A DNA stretch of 64,000 nucleotides, taken from contig JANTUC010000004.1 of NCBI GenBank assembly GCA_026873275.1, forward strand, positions 496,001-560,000. Direction: 5' to 3'. This stretch comes from Pseudopithomyces maydicus (Eukaryota; Ascomycota; Dothideomycetes; Pleosporales; Didymosphaeriaceae). The position numbers were made by a program, and so were the translations under genes. Shown in pieces: positions 1 through 12,063 of the stretch (positions are counted from its first letter, which is position 1; each line of letters begins with the position of its first letter). Below the pieces are notes generated by a model that made no database searches, was not told the origin of the DNA, and was given only the letters and a program-made list of their open reading frames with translations.

Positions 1-794
1 GCGACACACCAAGATGAAGTTAAATGACTACATGCGAGAACACATTTTCGAGCCACTCGGCATCTCGAACGTCACTATGTTTCCCACGAAAGAGATGCAA
101 TCCAACTTGGCGTACATGCACCAGCGGGATCCAGGAACCGGCGTTCTGGCAGAGCGTGACCATCTTTATCGCCGCGCATTCATCCAGACTTCAAAAGAAC
201 AACAGCAGAATTTCTTCCATTCAGCTGGGGCCGGCTTGTTCGCGAAGCCCAAGGAATTCCTCAAAGTGCTGACAGCACTGTTGAACGGAGGAGTAAGCCC
301 AACGACTGGTCAGCGCATACTCAAAGAAGAGACGGTGAACTTGATGTGGGAGAATCAGATTCCCAACCAACCAAACTTTGCTCGTGGAGGTCCCCCAGCA
401 GCGGATCCTCTGCTCGCCAATAGCCTTCCTGAAATGTACCCGCAGGGCAACAATCCGCCGCAAGGTATGTCAGTCTAGAGTATCTCATCGATCTGATGCT
501 GAAACCGTTGTTCACCTCTACAGGTTGGGGATTTGCTCACTTCCTCACCTTTGCTCCGGGAGAAACGGGTCGAGGCGCTAACACGGCGTGGTGGTGCGGC
601 CTGGCAAATCTCTTCTGGTGGTGCGACAGGGAGAAAGGTGTTGCTGGGATGCTTGGTAAGTGTAGACGATCGGGATGTGCTTCGATCTGCTTTACTGAGA
701 CCAATCAGCGGGCCAGATCCTCCCTTTTGGCGACCCCAAGGTCGTTCAGGCGTGGTTCGCGGCGGAGAAGGCAGTCTACGACGGGTTGGAGTGA
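1..794 (+). CDS. Beta-lactamase/transesterase-family serine hydrolase, 3' part only
   Basis: The reading frame is already open at the left edge, so the N-terminus, with the expected Ser-x-x-Lys catalytic motif, lies outside the window. Three exons are visible: up to 464, 524-655 and 709-794 (introns 465-523 and 656-708, GT...AG, phases agree). The visible part reads like the C-terminal half of a class C beta-lactamase/LovD-like transesterase. It has a helical stretch with EHIFEPLGISNVTMFP, a GAGLFAKPKEF segment and the tail GRGANTAWWCGLANLFWWCD, which I associate with the fungal branch of this family. Such proteins hydrolyse or transfer acyl groups on esters or amides; the substrate here cannot be told. 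No other metabolic gene is nearby, so nothing links it to a biosynthetic cluster. Family assignment is fairly secure, function is not. Confidence 0.75.
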
Positions 795-1294
795 GTGTGT
801 GTATATGCTGTCTGCATCGTTCTGTGAAATGAAATCAATGGCGTGCTGCACCGAGCCGTATTTGTCCTTTCAAACATGTCGTCCTCCCCCGAGGAATGCT
901 AGCGCAAAATCTCGGTGTTGCCCCAGGAACATGCACATCTGCGGGATCCCGGTGCAGCACCGACAAAGTGAGAGATGCCCGCGCTAGCCCGATGCGGGTT
1001 TTTCCTTCGCTCTCAGCGCCAATGTGCCTGAGGATAATGCAAATCCAAATGTTCGTTTCCCTACAGTATGGAATGTCAATGGGCAGGTAGCACAGAGAGA
1101 GCCCGGCGTGGTCCAGTGCAGGCAGGCAGGGGGAGTGCAACGGCTGCGGAGGGCAGTGCATTAGGCAGACGCTGCAACGAGCCGAGAAGCACAGGGCAAA
1201 CAGGCCCTACCCCCCAAGAGAGAGCTGCAGAAAGCCTGAGAAAGGTGGGTGAGCGCTGGGCGAAATTTAGGGCGGTGAGCGTCCGACGCCTGTG
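795..1294. other. Intergenic: 3' flank of the hydrolase and distal HSP90 upstream region
   Basis: No frame in this stretch gives a convincing protein or a splice series. It holds the 3' flank of the upstream hydrolase gene and the distal upstream part of HSP90. I see no RNA gene or repeat here. Confidence 0.6.
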
Positions 1295-1374
1295 ATTGGC
1301 TGCCCGCCAGTCGATTCCGCGAGATTCTGCCGACCTGCTAGAAGATTCTCGAGCTCCACCACAGCCGTATATAT
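1295..1374 (+). promoter_or_regulatory. HSP90 promoter: CCAAT box, two heat-shock elements, TATA box
   Basis: A reverse CCAAT box (ATTGG) lies at 1295-1299. Two three-unit heat-shock elements of alternating GAA/TTC pentamers follow. The first, at 1315-1327, is TTC, CGA, TTC, so its middle unit is imperfect. The second, at 1341-1353, is GAA, TTC, GAg. A TATATA stretch sits at 1368-1373. This is the arrangement expected for heat-shock-factor control of the chaperone gene starting at 1675, and the long spacing leaves about 300 bases of 5' UTR. A GTGAGT at about 1522 followed by CAG near 1638-1645 could mark a 5' UTR intron, which I cannot confirm. Confidence 0.7.
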
Positions 1375-1674
1375 GTCGACGCCTGTGATTCTGCCTCTAC
1401 TCGCTCTCTATCTTCTCTGAACTGCTCTCTCGAGGACTGCTGCAGACGCCCCTGCTCATTCTCTCTACACACCACACGTACAGCTTCTTCGAAAGCTATA
1501 GGGCTGCCCGCAAACTTTAATTCGTGAGTACCTGCCCTGTGCTGCTGTAGCCACCACCCCGCCACGTCGAGAGATTTCTCTTGCACCCCGCTGCCGCACC
1601 CATTCCCGCCAATTGCACCACCACTGTGTCTGACCAGTCTGCAGTCTCTCGACCACTTCACACATATACCCATC

Positions 1675-3780
1675 ATGTCGTCCGAGACGTTCGAGTTTCA
1701 GGCTGAGATCTCCCAGCTGCTGGGTCTCATCATCAACACCGTCTATTCCAACAAGGAGATCTTCCTGAGAGAACTCATCTCCAACGCCTCCGATGCCCTC
1801 GACAAGATCCGGTATGAGGCTCTGTCCGACCCCAGCAAGCTCGACAGCGGCAAGGACCTGCGCATCGACATCATCCCGGACAAGGAGGCCAAGACCCTCA
1901 CCATCCAGGACTCCGGTATTGGTATGACCAAGGCCGACCTCATCAACAACCTCGGTACCATTGCCCGCTCTGGTACCAAGCAGTTCATGGAGGCCCTCTC
2001 CGCCGGTGCCGACATTTCCATGATCGGACAGTTCGGTGTTGGTTTCTACTCCGCATACCTTGTTGCAGACCGCGTGTCTGTCATCTCAAAACACAACGAT
2101 GACGAGCAGTACATCTGGGAGTCGAGCGCTGGTGGCACCTTCAAGATCTCGGAAGACACCGAGGGCAAGCCTATCGGCCGCGGTACCAAGATCATCCTCC
2201 ACCTCAAGGATGAGCAGATGGACTACTTGAACGAGAGCAAGATCAAGGAGGTTGTCAAGAAGCACTCCGAGTTCATCTCTTACCCCATCTACCTCCACGT
2301 CCTCAAGGAGACCGAGACTGAGGTTGAGGATGAGGACGCCGCCGAGGAGACCACCGAGGGTGACGACAAGAAGCCCAAGATCGAGGAGGTTGATGACGAG
2401 GAGGAAGAGAAGAAGGAGAAGAAGACCAAGAAGGTCAAGGAGTCCAAGATCGAGGAGGAGGAGCTGAACAAGACCAAGCCCATCTGGACACGGAATCCCC
2501 AGGACATCAACCAGGAGGAGTATGCCTCTTTCTACAAGTCCCTGTCCAACGACTGGGAGGACCACCTTGCCGTCAAGCACTTCTCTGTTGAGGGTCAACT
2601 CGAGTTCCGCGCCATTCTCTTTGTCCCCAAGCGCGCACCTTTCGATCTGTTCGAGACCAAGAAGACCAAGAACAACATCAAGCTCTACGTCCGCCGCGTC
2701 TTCATCACTGATGACGCCACTGACCTCATCCCCGAGTGGCTTAGCTTCGTCAAGGGTGTCGTTGACTCTGAGGACCTGCCCCTCAACCTTTCTCGTGAGA
2801 CTCTTCAGCAGAACAAGATCATGAAGGTCATCCGCAAGAACATCGTCAAGAAGACCCTCGAGCTCTTCAACGAGATCGCCGAGGACCGTGAGCAGTTCGA
2901 CAAGTTCTACTCTGCCTTCAGCAAGAACTTGAAGCTTGGTATCCACGAGGACTCCCAGAACCGCCAGTCCCTTGCTAAGCTCCTGCGCTTCAACTCCACC
3001 AAGTCTGGAGAGGAGACCACCTCCCTCTCCGACTACATCACTCGCATGCCCGAGCACCAGAAGCAGATGTACTACATCACTGGCGAGTCGCTCAAGGCTG
3101 TGCAGAAGTCGCCATTCCTTGACTCGCTCAAGGACAAGGGCTTCGAGGTTCTCTTCTTGGTCGACCCTATCGATGAGTATGCCATGACTCAGCTCAAGGA
3201 GTTCGATGGCAAGAAGCTTGTCGACATCACCAAGGATTTCGAGCTTGAGGAGACCGACGAGGAGAAGGCACAGCGTGAGGCCGAGGAGAAGGAGTACGAG
3301 GGCCTTGCCAAGAGCCTCAAGAACGTCTTGGGCGAGCGCGTTGAGAAGGTCGTTGTCTCTCACAAGCTCACCGGTTCCCCATGCGCCATCCGTACCGGCC
3401 AGTTCGGTTGGTCGGCCAACATGGAGCGCATCATGAAGGCTCAGGCTCTTCGTGACACCTCCATGAGCTCGTACATGTCTTCCAAGAAGACTTTCGAGAT
3501 CTCTCCCAAGTCGGCCATCATCAAGGAGCTCAAGCGCAAGGTTGAGGCTGATGGTGAGGAGGACCGTACCGTCAAGTCCATCACACTTCTTCTTTTCGAG
3601 ACCTCTCTGCTTGTCTCCGGTTTCACCATCGACGAGCCCGTCCAGTACGCCGAGCGCATTCACAAGCTTGTCTCTCTCGGCTTGAACGTTGACGAGGACG
3701 TTGAGACCGAGCAGGAGGCCAAGGCTGATGAGCCTGCCACCGAGACCACCGGCGAGAGCGCTATGGAGGAGGTTGACTAA
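1675..3780 (+). CDS. hsp90: Heat shock protein 90 (cytosolic Hsp90)
   Basis: A single uninterrupted exon encodes 701 residues, the usual length for fungal cytosolic Hsp90. The N-terminal ATPase (GHKL) domain shows E33, N37 in ELISNASDALDKIR, D79 in DSGIGMT and the GQFGVGFYSAYLV lid segment. An acidic/lysine-rich charged linker occupies about residues 210-265. The middle domain follows, and the protein ends in MEEVD, the docking site for TPR co-chaperones. Hsp90 is an ATP-driven dimeric chaperone for kinases, receptors and other clients in the cytosol. The start is the first ATG of the frame and matches the family N-terminus. Codon use is strongly biased to C/G in third position, typical of highly expressed fungal genes. 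The promoter carries heat-shock elements. Identification is secure. Confidence 0.98.
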   Translation: MSSETFEFQAEISQLLGLIINTVYSNKEIFLRELISNASDALDKIRYEALSDPSKLDSGKDLRIDIIPDKEAKTLTIQDSGIGMTKADLINNLGTIARSGTKQFMEALSAGADISMIGQFGVGFYSAYLVADRVSVISKHNDDEQYIWESSAGGTFKISEDTEGKPIGRGTKIILHLKDEQMDYLNESKIKEVVKKHSEFISYPIYLHVLKETETEVEDEDAAEETTEGDDKKPKIEEVDDEEEEKKEKKTKKVKESKIEEEELNKTKPIWTRNPQDINQEEYASFYKSLSNDWEDHLAVKHFSVEGQLEFRAILFVPKRAPFDLFETKKTKNNIKLYVRRVFITDDATDLIPEWLSFVKGVVDSEDLPLNLSRETLQQNKIMKVIRKNIVKKTLELFNEIAEDREQFDKFYSAFSKNLKLGIHEDSQNRQSLAKLLRFNSTKSGEETTSLSDYITRMPEHQKQMYYITGESLKAVQKSPFLDSLKDKGFEVLFLVDPIDEYAMTQLKEFDGKKLVDITKDFELEETDEEKAQREAEEKEYEGLAKSLKNVLGERVEKVVVSHKLTGSPCAIRTGQFGWSANMERIMKAQALRDTSMSSYMSSKKTFEISPKSAIIKELKRKVEADGEEDRTVKSITLLLFETSLLVSGFTIDEPVQYAERIHKLVSLGLNVDEDVETEQEAKADEPATETTGESAMEEVD

Positions 3781-5953
3781 ATGTCTTTCACTTTTCCATT
3801 TTCGAAAAGTTGGCTTGGCGTTTGATTCCCCATTTCACGTGTTATGGCTTTTCCTTTCAATACCTCCTCCTCACTACTTGCATGCATCGGATTAGTTCAC
3901 TAGTTCAGGCGTCTCGAAAGAGTGGTTGGAGGCTATGTTTGATGGACAACATCCCTGGATATGGAATGTACTCTAGGTAGAATTTTGTAATGCTCGAGTG
4001 TCATGACCGGCTCGGTATATAGCATACGAATAACGAAGTAACTGCATCAATTATCTTCTTCATGCGCGTGATGTGTCTCTTGAAACAGGTGATCCAGCGT
4101 ACTGGACAGGAACTTTTACGTACGGACGACACTCGTGGACGTGGATGTTGGGTATGCTTAGCCTATTAGGGTTTCGCCTACTGACGTAATGGCTTCACTA
4201 CGCGTTTTCGTGCACAGGTGTGGCTTTGAGCTGCTGCTCTTCCAGAAACTGTGACCAGAATCTCAACAACGAATTGTTTTCGTCAGACATGGCATCGACC
4301 CATTCCATGCCGCGTGTGGCGATTACGTATTGCACTCAATGCCGCTGGATGTTGCGCGCGGCCTATGTATATTTCCACCCACCCACTGGGGGCTTGGTCT
4401 TCCTGACATTATCACTGATACCTATGTAGTTCGGTCAAGAATTGCTGTCGACCTTTGGTACCCAAATTGGAGAGGTTTGTTTTATCCATGTCAAGTAGAA
4501 CATGTCAAGTGAAAATTAGTTAACAGGCTTCTTGTCAAGATCGCACTTATACCTGCTACTGGAGGTGTATTTGAAGTTAACCTTGTAAGTGATACTGCAC
4601 GTGCTTGCTTCATCGTCATCGCCTAGGCATGCAGACATACACTGGAAGAGAAGGATGTTGACGAGAATACTTGGCAGACATACGTTCCACCGGGAACAGG
4701 CGAATCTCAAGACAGCGGTGGCGTTCTGGCAGAGACTGTCCTGCTGTGGGACCGAAAACAAGAGGGTGGTTTTCCGGAGACCAAGGTGCTGAAGCAGAGG
4801 CTGAGGGACCGCATAGATCCAGGAAGAGACCTGGGGCATTCGGACAAGGGCGGAAAGAAAACTCAGACAAACGAGAGCAAGGAGGAACAGGTGGTAGCCA
4901 ATAACCAGATCGTTGGAGGTGGAGATGGGAATGAAGATGGGACTAGGACTGTCTGCGAGGACTGCAAGTAGCACTTGAATACCCCCAACATGTCGATCTA
5001 AGCAAGCAGCTATCCCTTGGCTACCTGCTAGTATGTGAGAAGGAGTAGACTAGATATTCTGATGAAGGCCTGCTAAGGCTGTAGGGACCATGAATGACCC
5101 GACGGGGGATGTCTTAATACAGTGATTGGCTTCACTTCAGTGCTTGGTGTTCATACAGTACGTATCAACAATGCAGGCTCGTGTGGGTTGACGAGAAGCC
5201 GGGTCGTTTTGACTGGCATACCGCACGCTTTAGCCACGCGTCGTTTGACCTGCAGACGGTTTTCGCGACCGAATGGCGGTCATGATGCAAGACATGAAGC
5301 CAGAGGAGAGCCGAAGTGGGAGGCACAGGCATCGGAGTCCCCACGCAGATGGCCGACAGCAAATCACAGCGCGCGCGGCGAAGACATGGCGCAATGGCAA
5401 GGGTGCTTACTTACCTGCCTACGTACAGGACCCCCATCCGTGAGCACTGTCCGATCGCCGACCTGGGTCAATGCCCTCGTTACCAAGAAATGCTGTGCTG
5501 CCATCTTGGGGCTTGCGCCCTCAGCTGGACGGCTCGTATTCACCCACGGCCAGACGCGCATGGCGAGCCCCTTTGCGACCCCTACTGCAAGCCACCAGCC
5601 ATGGCCACGAGCGGCTGGCGCGATGCCACCCAAGCTACGCTGTTTCCGTGGACGTTGGCGCCAGGCTTGCTTGCTATCCGTTGCTGATCTGACGCTGCTT
5701 TTTCTAGCCCGCAGCCACGCGGTGCATCCAGACACGCCGTCCGTAGGCTAGCCAGTAGCCATCGATCCCCACACCCCCAAGATGTGCGCAAAGCTGAGGT
5801 CACGACGGCCCTGTCGCTACATATCTATACATGTCTCGTGCTACTCAGGGTCCAGAATCAAATCCTTGTGCTCGATCCCTCGGCCGATCATCTTTGTCAC
5901 GGCCGCTTCCGTGTCTCTCAGCTCTGGCTCTTGACGTATGATTAATAGTGGCC
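3781..5953. other. Intergenic, about 2.2 kb, no convincing gene
   Basis: The stretch holds the HSP90 3' flank and the upstream region of the next plus-strand gene. Frames on both strands are open in places, for example plus 5122-5751 from a non-ATG start. None has a recognisable domain or a coherent intron series. The one candidate worth recording, a cysteine-bearing minus-strand frame at 4516-4974, is listed separately. I see no tRNA or repeat. Confidence 0.5.
4516..4974 (-). other. Possible small cysteine-bearing protein (weak candidate)
   Basis: A minus-strand frame contains a hydrophobic stretch (YHLFLLALVCLSFLSALV) and then a cysteine-rich tail, including FQCMSACLGDDDEASTC and SRYKCDLDKKPVN before the stop at 4516. 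A candidate 42-base intron (gtatgt...ttccag, about 4637-4678) would bring the cysteines closer together without changing frame. There is no in-frame ATG at the left end of the frame, which opens at a GTG, so an upstream exon or a different start would be needed. The layout recalls small secreted fungal proteins, but I recognise no family and it may be chance. Confidence 0.2.
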
Positions 5954-8900
5954 ATGGCCCTGGGGCAGCACTCTTCCAGACCGCGCCTCCCCAGTTGCTC
6001 CAGCCGTGTCGTACCAGTGCCTTCCGAACACACTTGTTCGTCTGACACGAACCTTCCTCCACATCTGCCTCCCAAAGCCAGCCATTGTTCACACACTGCT
6101 CCAAGCAGAGCACCCACCCCAATGCGCCGTGTCGAGAGGTGGGCGGGATTGACGCGAACAGTAAGCAACTGGGATGGCTTGCGACGGGTGAGTGCCTTCC
6201 TCGAGTGTGCTTCATTCTGTGTATCAGGCTGACATTTCAATTAGGACCCAGAACTTTGGTACGAAAATGGAGACTGCCTGGTGCATCTCTACGCGCTCGG
6301 ACACTCACGCCGTGGTCCCTCTTTCTGCGTCCCTTTCCACGTGTTGAAAAAGAGCAATTGTGGAGCCATGTTCAGCCTTTGCTTTGCGCGAACCACAGCG
6401 TCATCGTCCGGATCCGCTCTCTCTGATTCAGATCGGTCTTTCAACAAGCTCGCTGCACACGATCACGATTCGAAGAAGGTCGAATTGTTTGTGCCAGCTC
6501 CTGAAGATGCTGCTCGTGATGGATCTTTCCGGTGGCATCTAACAACGCGTAACTTCTTTGCTTTCATATTTGGGAAACCACTGGTGGGCGTACATCTTGG
6601 GCAGGCCATGGTTGATCTTCAAGAGCGAATGCGCCTCTATCGATCCGGGCCGGTTGACAATCACCAAGATTTCTTGAATTACGCAGATGCCCAAGGATAT
6701 CGAAATCTTTCTGAATTTCCTGACTATGCTTTGGCCATGCTCTACTACGCAGAGCACTACAAGCTGAGAGACATCTGGATCGACGCGTTCGCACATTGCG
6801 TGGGCATGAACGAAAAACTTGTTCTCAGCCCGGAGTTCTTGGTAAGCTTGTCATATAGCCAACGGAAATCTCAACATTGAGTGGTAGTCCCTAACATTCA
6901 CCAGGCACAATCTCGTCTGACAAAGGCCTTGATTACTCGTGCAAGCCTAGAGATGGACATCGAATTGAGTCGAACAACGCGCGTCCTACGAGATTTTCTT
7001 GAAGATGATCTGTCTTCTGCGTACCTAGGACTCACCGAAGGCGCCCGATACCACCTCGATCGGTTTAGATCGTTCCTCCACAGTTTTTACGTGGATAAAT
7101 TCGGTTACTGGCCTCCGCCCAGAGGAACCACATTCTCAAAAGCACTGTACCGGTCATTGTATTTCGACTTTAAGAATCTGTACGACTACGTCGTTGATTC
7201 AGAGTCAACGGCAGATCTTGCTTCGCAGAAATTGGCGAGTGGTGGCATTTGCGTGTTGCAAAATGTCACTTCATTCGATAAGAGACACAAATTTCCATCC
7301 TTACCACACCCTATGCCACTGCTGCCGTGTCAGGTCCCAATCAGGAAACAGAGAACCGAGTCTCAAAAATCTTTAAAGACGTTGGCACTGGGATCTAGGC
7401 AAGACAGAGAGGAACAGCATTTGGGTGCACGAGCAGCTCTCCTACTGGCTACGAACAGAAGTGATACTTCAATTGTAGACGCTCCGATCATTCAGGCTTA
7501 TATGCGATTTGAACGACAATGCGCCGTTGCTCGTCGGGACGAGAAGGTATCTATAACTGATGCTCGGAAGGTCAGATGGCTCCTCATCTACGGCACCTTG
7601 CAGTATTTAATCTCGGCACTACGTGCTCCAGCAGAGGTCCGTGATACTGAATCTCCCAAATACTTCATGTGTTGCCTTGTAGGTGAACATGCACAATGGC
7701 AGAGCGAAGCAAAATCCACCTCGATTTCCACAACCCCTTCCATCAACAATTCGGTCGACCACCTTCACTCCCAAGCAAACTCTCGGCCTCCAAGTTCCTT
7801 CTCGTCTTCAAAAAGGCAGAGTTCTATCGAACCAGACTGTCAGAACTACGATTATTTACTTCATACCAATACCGACCCAGGTAGTAGGCGCACCTCTGTG
7901 GACATCCCTGCACCCTTGAAGATTTCACAGACATCTAAAACATCTAATACTCGACCGGGCCGACGCCTTTCATTGCCTTCTTTAGGATCTAGAAGGAACA
8001 GCATCCATCTTAAGCCTCAAACGCATTGCGAAATTCTTGTGCATGGCTATGGCAACGGGCTGAATAAAACAAACTTGCAAACAACTTCTCAGCCTCCATC
8101 AAGGACCTCGTCTTTCAGTCGTAGGTTGACAAAGCAATCATCACAGTCTACACTTGGACCTGAAACATCTTGGTTGAGACCAAGTACTCCAGATTCGATG
8201 CGACAAACTCCGCGCGAACGTACACCAAATCGCACCACGCTCACGACGCCACCGTCTACACGCCAAACAAAATCCGTTCAGTGGGATCAGAAGCCTATAG
8301 TAGGTTCAGCTCCACGTCCTGAATTCTCCATTTCGGCTATATCCAGCACGAATGTGCCGGTTTCGAACTCTCCTGACAGTTTGTCGTCGCATGATAGCTC
8401 TCTTTGGACAGATGGTGCAAGCTCTGCATCCTCCAAATCAAGTACCCACGATGGGGAACCGGATGCCAGTATTAGCCCAGCCGAGGAGTGTGGTCTTCTG
8501 GGTGGCCTTGTGCCCATCTTCGGTCCGACCTTGCCGTTGTTTGTCAAGGCTCCTGTCGAATGTGACTCATTCCAGTTCGAATTTGACCGGCAGCCTCCGT
8601 CAATTGAACCACTGGATATGCAGGAAATGCCAGGGGCAGCAACTGATGATTACTCTACTATCGGAATTGCTCTTGCTGACCCACCCTCTGTACAAGCAGT
8701 AGAGACCAAATCTACGCGGATTCAGGCATCACCTGCCATTCATAAAAACCCGAGCCTTCATACCGCAACGTCCACTCTGCCTGCGATGAACCGCCGGTTA
8801 ACTGGGAGAAAGGCCAGGAAATCCGAGAAGACAGTCCTTGAAGCTACCTCCCCTATTCTCATGAAAGAAAGACCCGCCCCTAGTGATAGTGTAAGAAATG

Positions 8901-8974
8901 AGGCTAGGAAAGACGCAAAGGACGATGAGGTAACGAAGAAGAAAGAGAGGAGAAGAAGCTTTTGGTGGCGATGA
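5954..8974 (+). CDS. Fungal protein of unknown function, DUF8004-like
   Basis: Three exons: 5954-6187, 6245-6841 and 6905-8974 (introns of 57 and 63 bases, phases agree), giving 966 residues. A stop in frame at 5939-5941 limits the start to the ATG at 5954 or a later one at 6122; the later one would give 910 residues and begins close to the conserved block. That block starts with RRVERWAGLTRTVSNWDGLR, is continued across the first splice by DPELWYENGDCLVHLY, and runs to about residue 460. It matches a conserved fungal family that I associate with the label DUF8004, with no known biochemical role. The C-terminal half is Ser/Thr/Pro-rich and probably disordered. It ends in a basic cluster, KKKERRRSFWWR. 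No membrane segment or signal peptide is evident. The exon structure is well supported, the function is unknown. Confidence 0.8.
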
Positions 8975-9513
8975 TCATGACGGATACGTTTCACTGATGA
9001 TGAATATATACCCAGTTTTGTAACGCATTTTTAGCGGACGTATTGTTTTATGTTCTCGTGGAAATAATTTAACACAAAAGAAATTGATAGCATACGCTGC
9101 GCTATGAAGATTATGTACGCTCATGTTGCTATGAAACGCTGGCTGGAGAATGCTCCATGACTTGGTGAGAAGATAATTGCCGTGGGGCACTGCATTCAAT
9201 TTGGGATTATTGGAGATGTATGGAGTTTATATATTTAACATACTTGTTTCTCTATTCAAGGGCAAAGCCCGCCTCTTGTTCACGTACCGTTCGTAGTGTT
9301 TGTTGCCTCGGATGCTGACAATTCGGGACTAGTGACTCGGTTCTGAACTACCACGACACTAGTGTAAAAAGTCCGTGCTTAGTGGTGATAACCATTAGGA
9401 AAGTCATTAGCGCCGGACTTATCGGTAGCACCGATATCCTCCGGCTATGAGCACATCACTTGGGTGCTCTCAATCGCTACAACACCAAACGGCCCACTGC
9501 ACTCATACCCATC
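8975..9513. other. Intergenic, no gene seen
   Basis: This is an AT-richer spacer between two genes on the same strand. It holds the 3' flank of the DUF8004-like gene and the promoter of the WD40 gene. No coding, RNA or repeat signal is seen. Confidence 0.6.
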
Positions 9514-11740
9514 ATGAGCTCCTCCCGAGCTCCTCAAGATATTCCGAGTGAAGGAGACAGTCCACGCAACATTACTTACGACCCAACAGACCCTTTCTGG
9601 CAAGATACTGAGGACGATAATGACGACATGGATTACTTCCCCGCCGTTGGAGATAGCCAGAACGAAGAAGATGGCGACACAGACATTCAATTCCACGGTA
9701 GGGATGCCAAAAAGCTAGAAGTTTTTGAGGTTTGGCGCGGCTAATGTCGCCTGAACAGACGCTGCAGAGAATCTAAGCGGCTTTGAGATTGAGGTAGAGA
9801 TTACCGAAGGCGAGGGCGAAGGAGATGAAGCACAGGAAGATTCTGAAGACGATGAAGATGAAGAGGAAGAGAGCGAAGCCGCTGAAGCTCAGCGACCAAT
9901 ATACAGTACAGCAATAGCTCTAGCCAAGCCGTCCGCTTACTGACTGATACAGTATCCCGTGACCAAATACTCCAACTACTCGGCCACTCTGGCCTTCGGC
10001 AGCTTTTTGCCACTGGTGGCTTCACAACCTTGGGTGCACGACATCGAGGGCGGTTGTTTGTGGACGACGAAGACGATGAGGACGATGACGATGAGGATGA
10101 GGATGAGGATGACGATGATGACGATAGTGATTACGCACAAGCAACGGGATATGATCCCGTTGGGCCACGGAGGAGGAGGAACAGAGGCAGAGCCGCCTTC
10201 GAAAAGGTCCCAAGTGACACGGGAAAGGAGTTGATGAATACTGGCACGTTTGGCAGCAACGACCGACCGACCGATAGCATAGCAAGAAAGAAAAGACTGG
10301 CTTATAATGTGATGCAGAGGGAGCTAGGCCTTGGGAGTGATGGCAGGCAAAAGAATGCAAACAGAATAATGAGGCAGGGGATGATACCAGAGGGTGCAGC
10401 CGACACCATCATCCACTACAATGCGCGATGTTACTCTGGGCAATTTTCCGACGATGGCAACTTCTTCTTCTCTTGCGCCCAAGACTTCCGCGTGAGAATG
10501 TACGATACGTCGAATCCGTACGATTGGAAATACTACAAATCGGTAGTGTATCCTTATGGCCAGTGGACCATCACGGATGCCTCTCTAAGCCCCGACAACC
10601 GCTTCCTAGCCTACAGCTCGATTCGAAGTATTGTCTGCCTCGCGCCAACCGATCCAAACAACGAGTCGGAACCCCACCTCCTTGATTTTGCTAATACAGG
10701 GACGCTACATCCTCACGGTCTGCATACATACTTTGGGATTTGGTCTATCCGGTTCTCTGGTGATGGTCGCGAGATTGTCGCCGGAACTGGCGACAATGCG
10801 GTCTATGTATATGACATTGAACGGCGGCAATCGATATTACGAATTCCTGGACACGATGACGACGTGAATGCCGTCTGTTTCGGTGATTCGCAGTCTCCAC
10901 ACATCTTATACTCAGGTTCCGACGATACTACTATCAAAGTATGGGACAGAAGAAGTATGGGCGATGGAAGGGAAGCAGGCGTTTTCTTAGGCCACACTGA
11001 GGGGCTGACCTACGTGGACAGCAAAGGCGATGGGCGATATGTTCTGAGTAACGGCAAGGATCAAACAGCGAAGCTGTGGGACTTGCGCAAGATGATGAGC
11101 AAGGAAAAGGCCGATCGCGTAGACATCAACGCATACACAACGCGGTTCGAGTACCGGAGCAATGGCTACGACAATCGTGACTATAGACCGCATCCTCATG
11201 ACTGTTCTCTGGTCACATTTAGAGGTCACAAGGTGTTGAAGACGCTCATCCGATGCCACTTCTCGCCTCCAGGCAGTACCGATTCGCGATATGTATACTC
11301 TGGAAGTTACGACGGTTCGGTATATGTCTGGAACATGGACGCAACACTGGCCGGCAAAATCAACGTACTTAAAGCAACCAGAAATTCGAGGCCTCGTGAC
11401 TCAGACCTCATGGCAGAGACGTACGACTTCCCGAGGCGGTTGGGAGGGAATAGTTGGAGCACGTGTGTTCGTGACGCGAGCTGGCATCCAAACGCTCCCG
11501 TAATAGCAGGTTAGTATTGACGTGATTGCACAAGGCTAGAGCTGATTGGTATTTGCAGCAACTTCGTGGAACGGTTATGGAACATCGTCGGGCACATGTA
11601 CGGTTCATACGTGGAATGATGGATTGGACGAGGACGAGGGCGAGCCGAAGCTAGGTCGGCGGGTGAATGCACAGCTGCAACACGACGAGCGGCTATACCG
11701 AAGCACAGCAACAGCTCGGAGCCATTGGTTCAACGACTAG
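9514..11740 (+). CDS. WD40-repeat protein, DCAF11/WDR23 (LEC14B) family
   Basis: Four exons (9514-9697, 9759-9905, 9953-11509, 11559-11740) encode 689 residues; all junctions are GT...AG and keep phase. The start is the ATG at 9514; a longer frame upstream opens only at a TTG. An acidic N-terminal region includes a long Asp/Glu tract around 10066-10130 made of repeating gat/gac/gag codons. Family-typical segments follow, such as QILQLLGHSGLRQL and FSDDGNFFFSCAQDFRVRMYD, and then WD repeats with GSDDTTIKVWD, GKDQTAKLWDLR and SGSYDGSVYVWN. In animals and plants this family supplies substrate receptors for CUL4-DDB1 ubiquitin ligases. The fungal role is inferred from that. It converges on the SSS1 gene. 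Family assignment is strong. Confidence 0.9.
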
Positions 11741-12063
11741 GGATGTGCTCTGAGCGGGTTCACGCAGGATGTAAATACCTAGGAGGGCGAAGAGCAAAAT
11801 GGGTACATTGATGGGAATAAAGTAGAAACTATGTCAATCGGCCGTTGGGTTGCCTATGCTGGCGCAGCACAAGGGCGTTCGGCGGGTCATCAAAGACTGG
11901 TATTATACAGCGCTCTAGCCATGGTCAAATGCATGAGGTGTGCCGATGTCGACCCCCTCTACTCCGGCCTGGCCTATGTGAGGCGTCCTGTCACGGTGTG
12001 TGCCCTGAGCGTCCACGGTCGTGGCCAGCCTTCTTCGTGCGGAATAAGTGACATGCGCTTTCG
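11741..12063. other. Intergenic between convergent genes
   Basis: This stretch lies between the stop codons of the WD40 gene (+) and SSS1 (-). It should hold both 3' UTRs. I see no further feature in it. Confidence 0.6.

Noticed and set aside
2086..3663. A 525-codon open frame antisense to HSP90
   Set aside because: It is rich in Leu, Val and Asp, as expected from the mirror of a strongly C/G-biased coding strand. It has no domain, and HSP90 explains the sequence fully.
5122..5751. Plus-strand frame of about 209 codons
   Set aside because: It opens at a non-ATG codon, overlaps equally long frames on the other strand and has no recognisable composition or domain.
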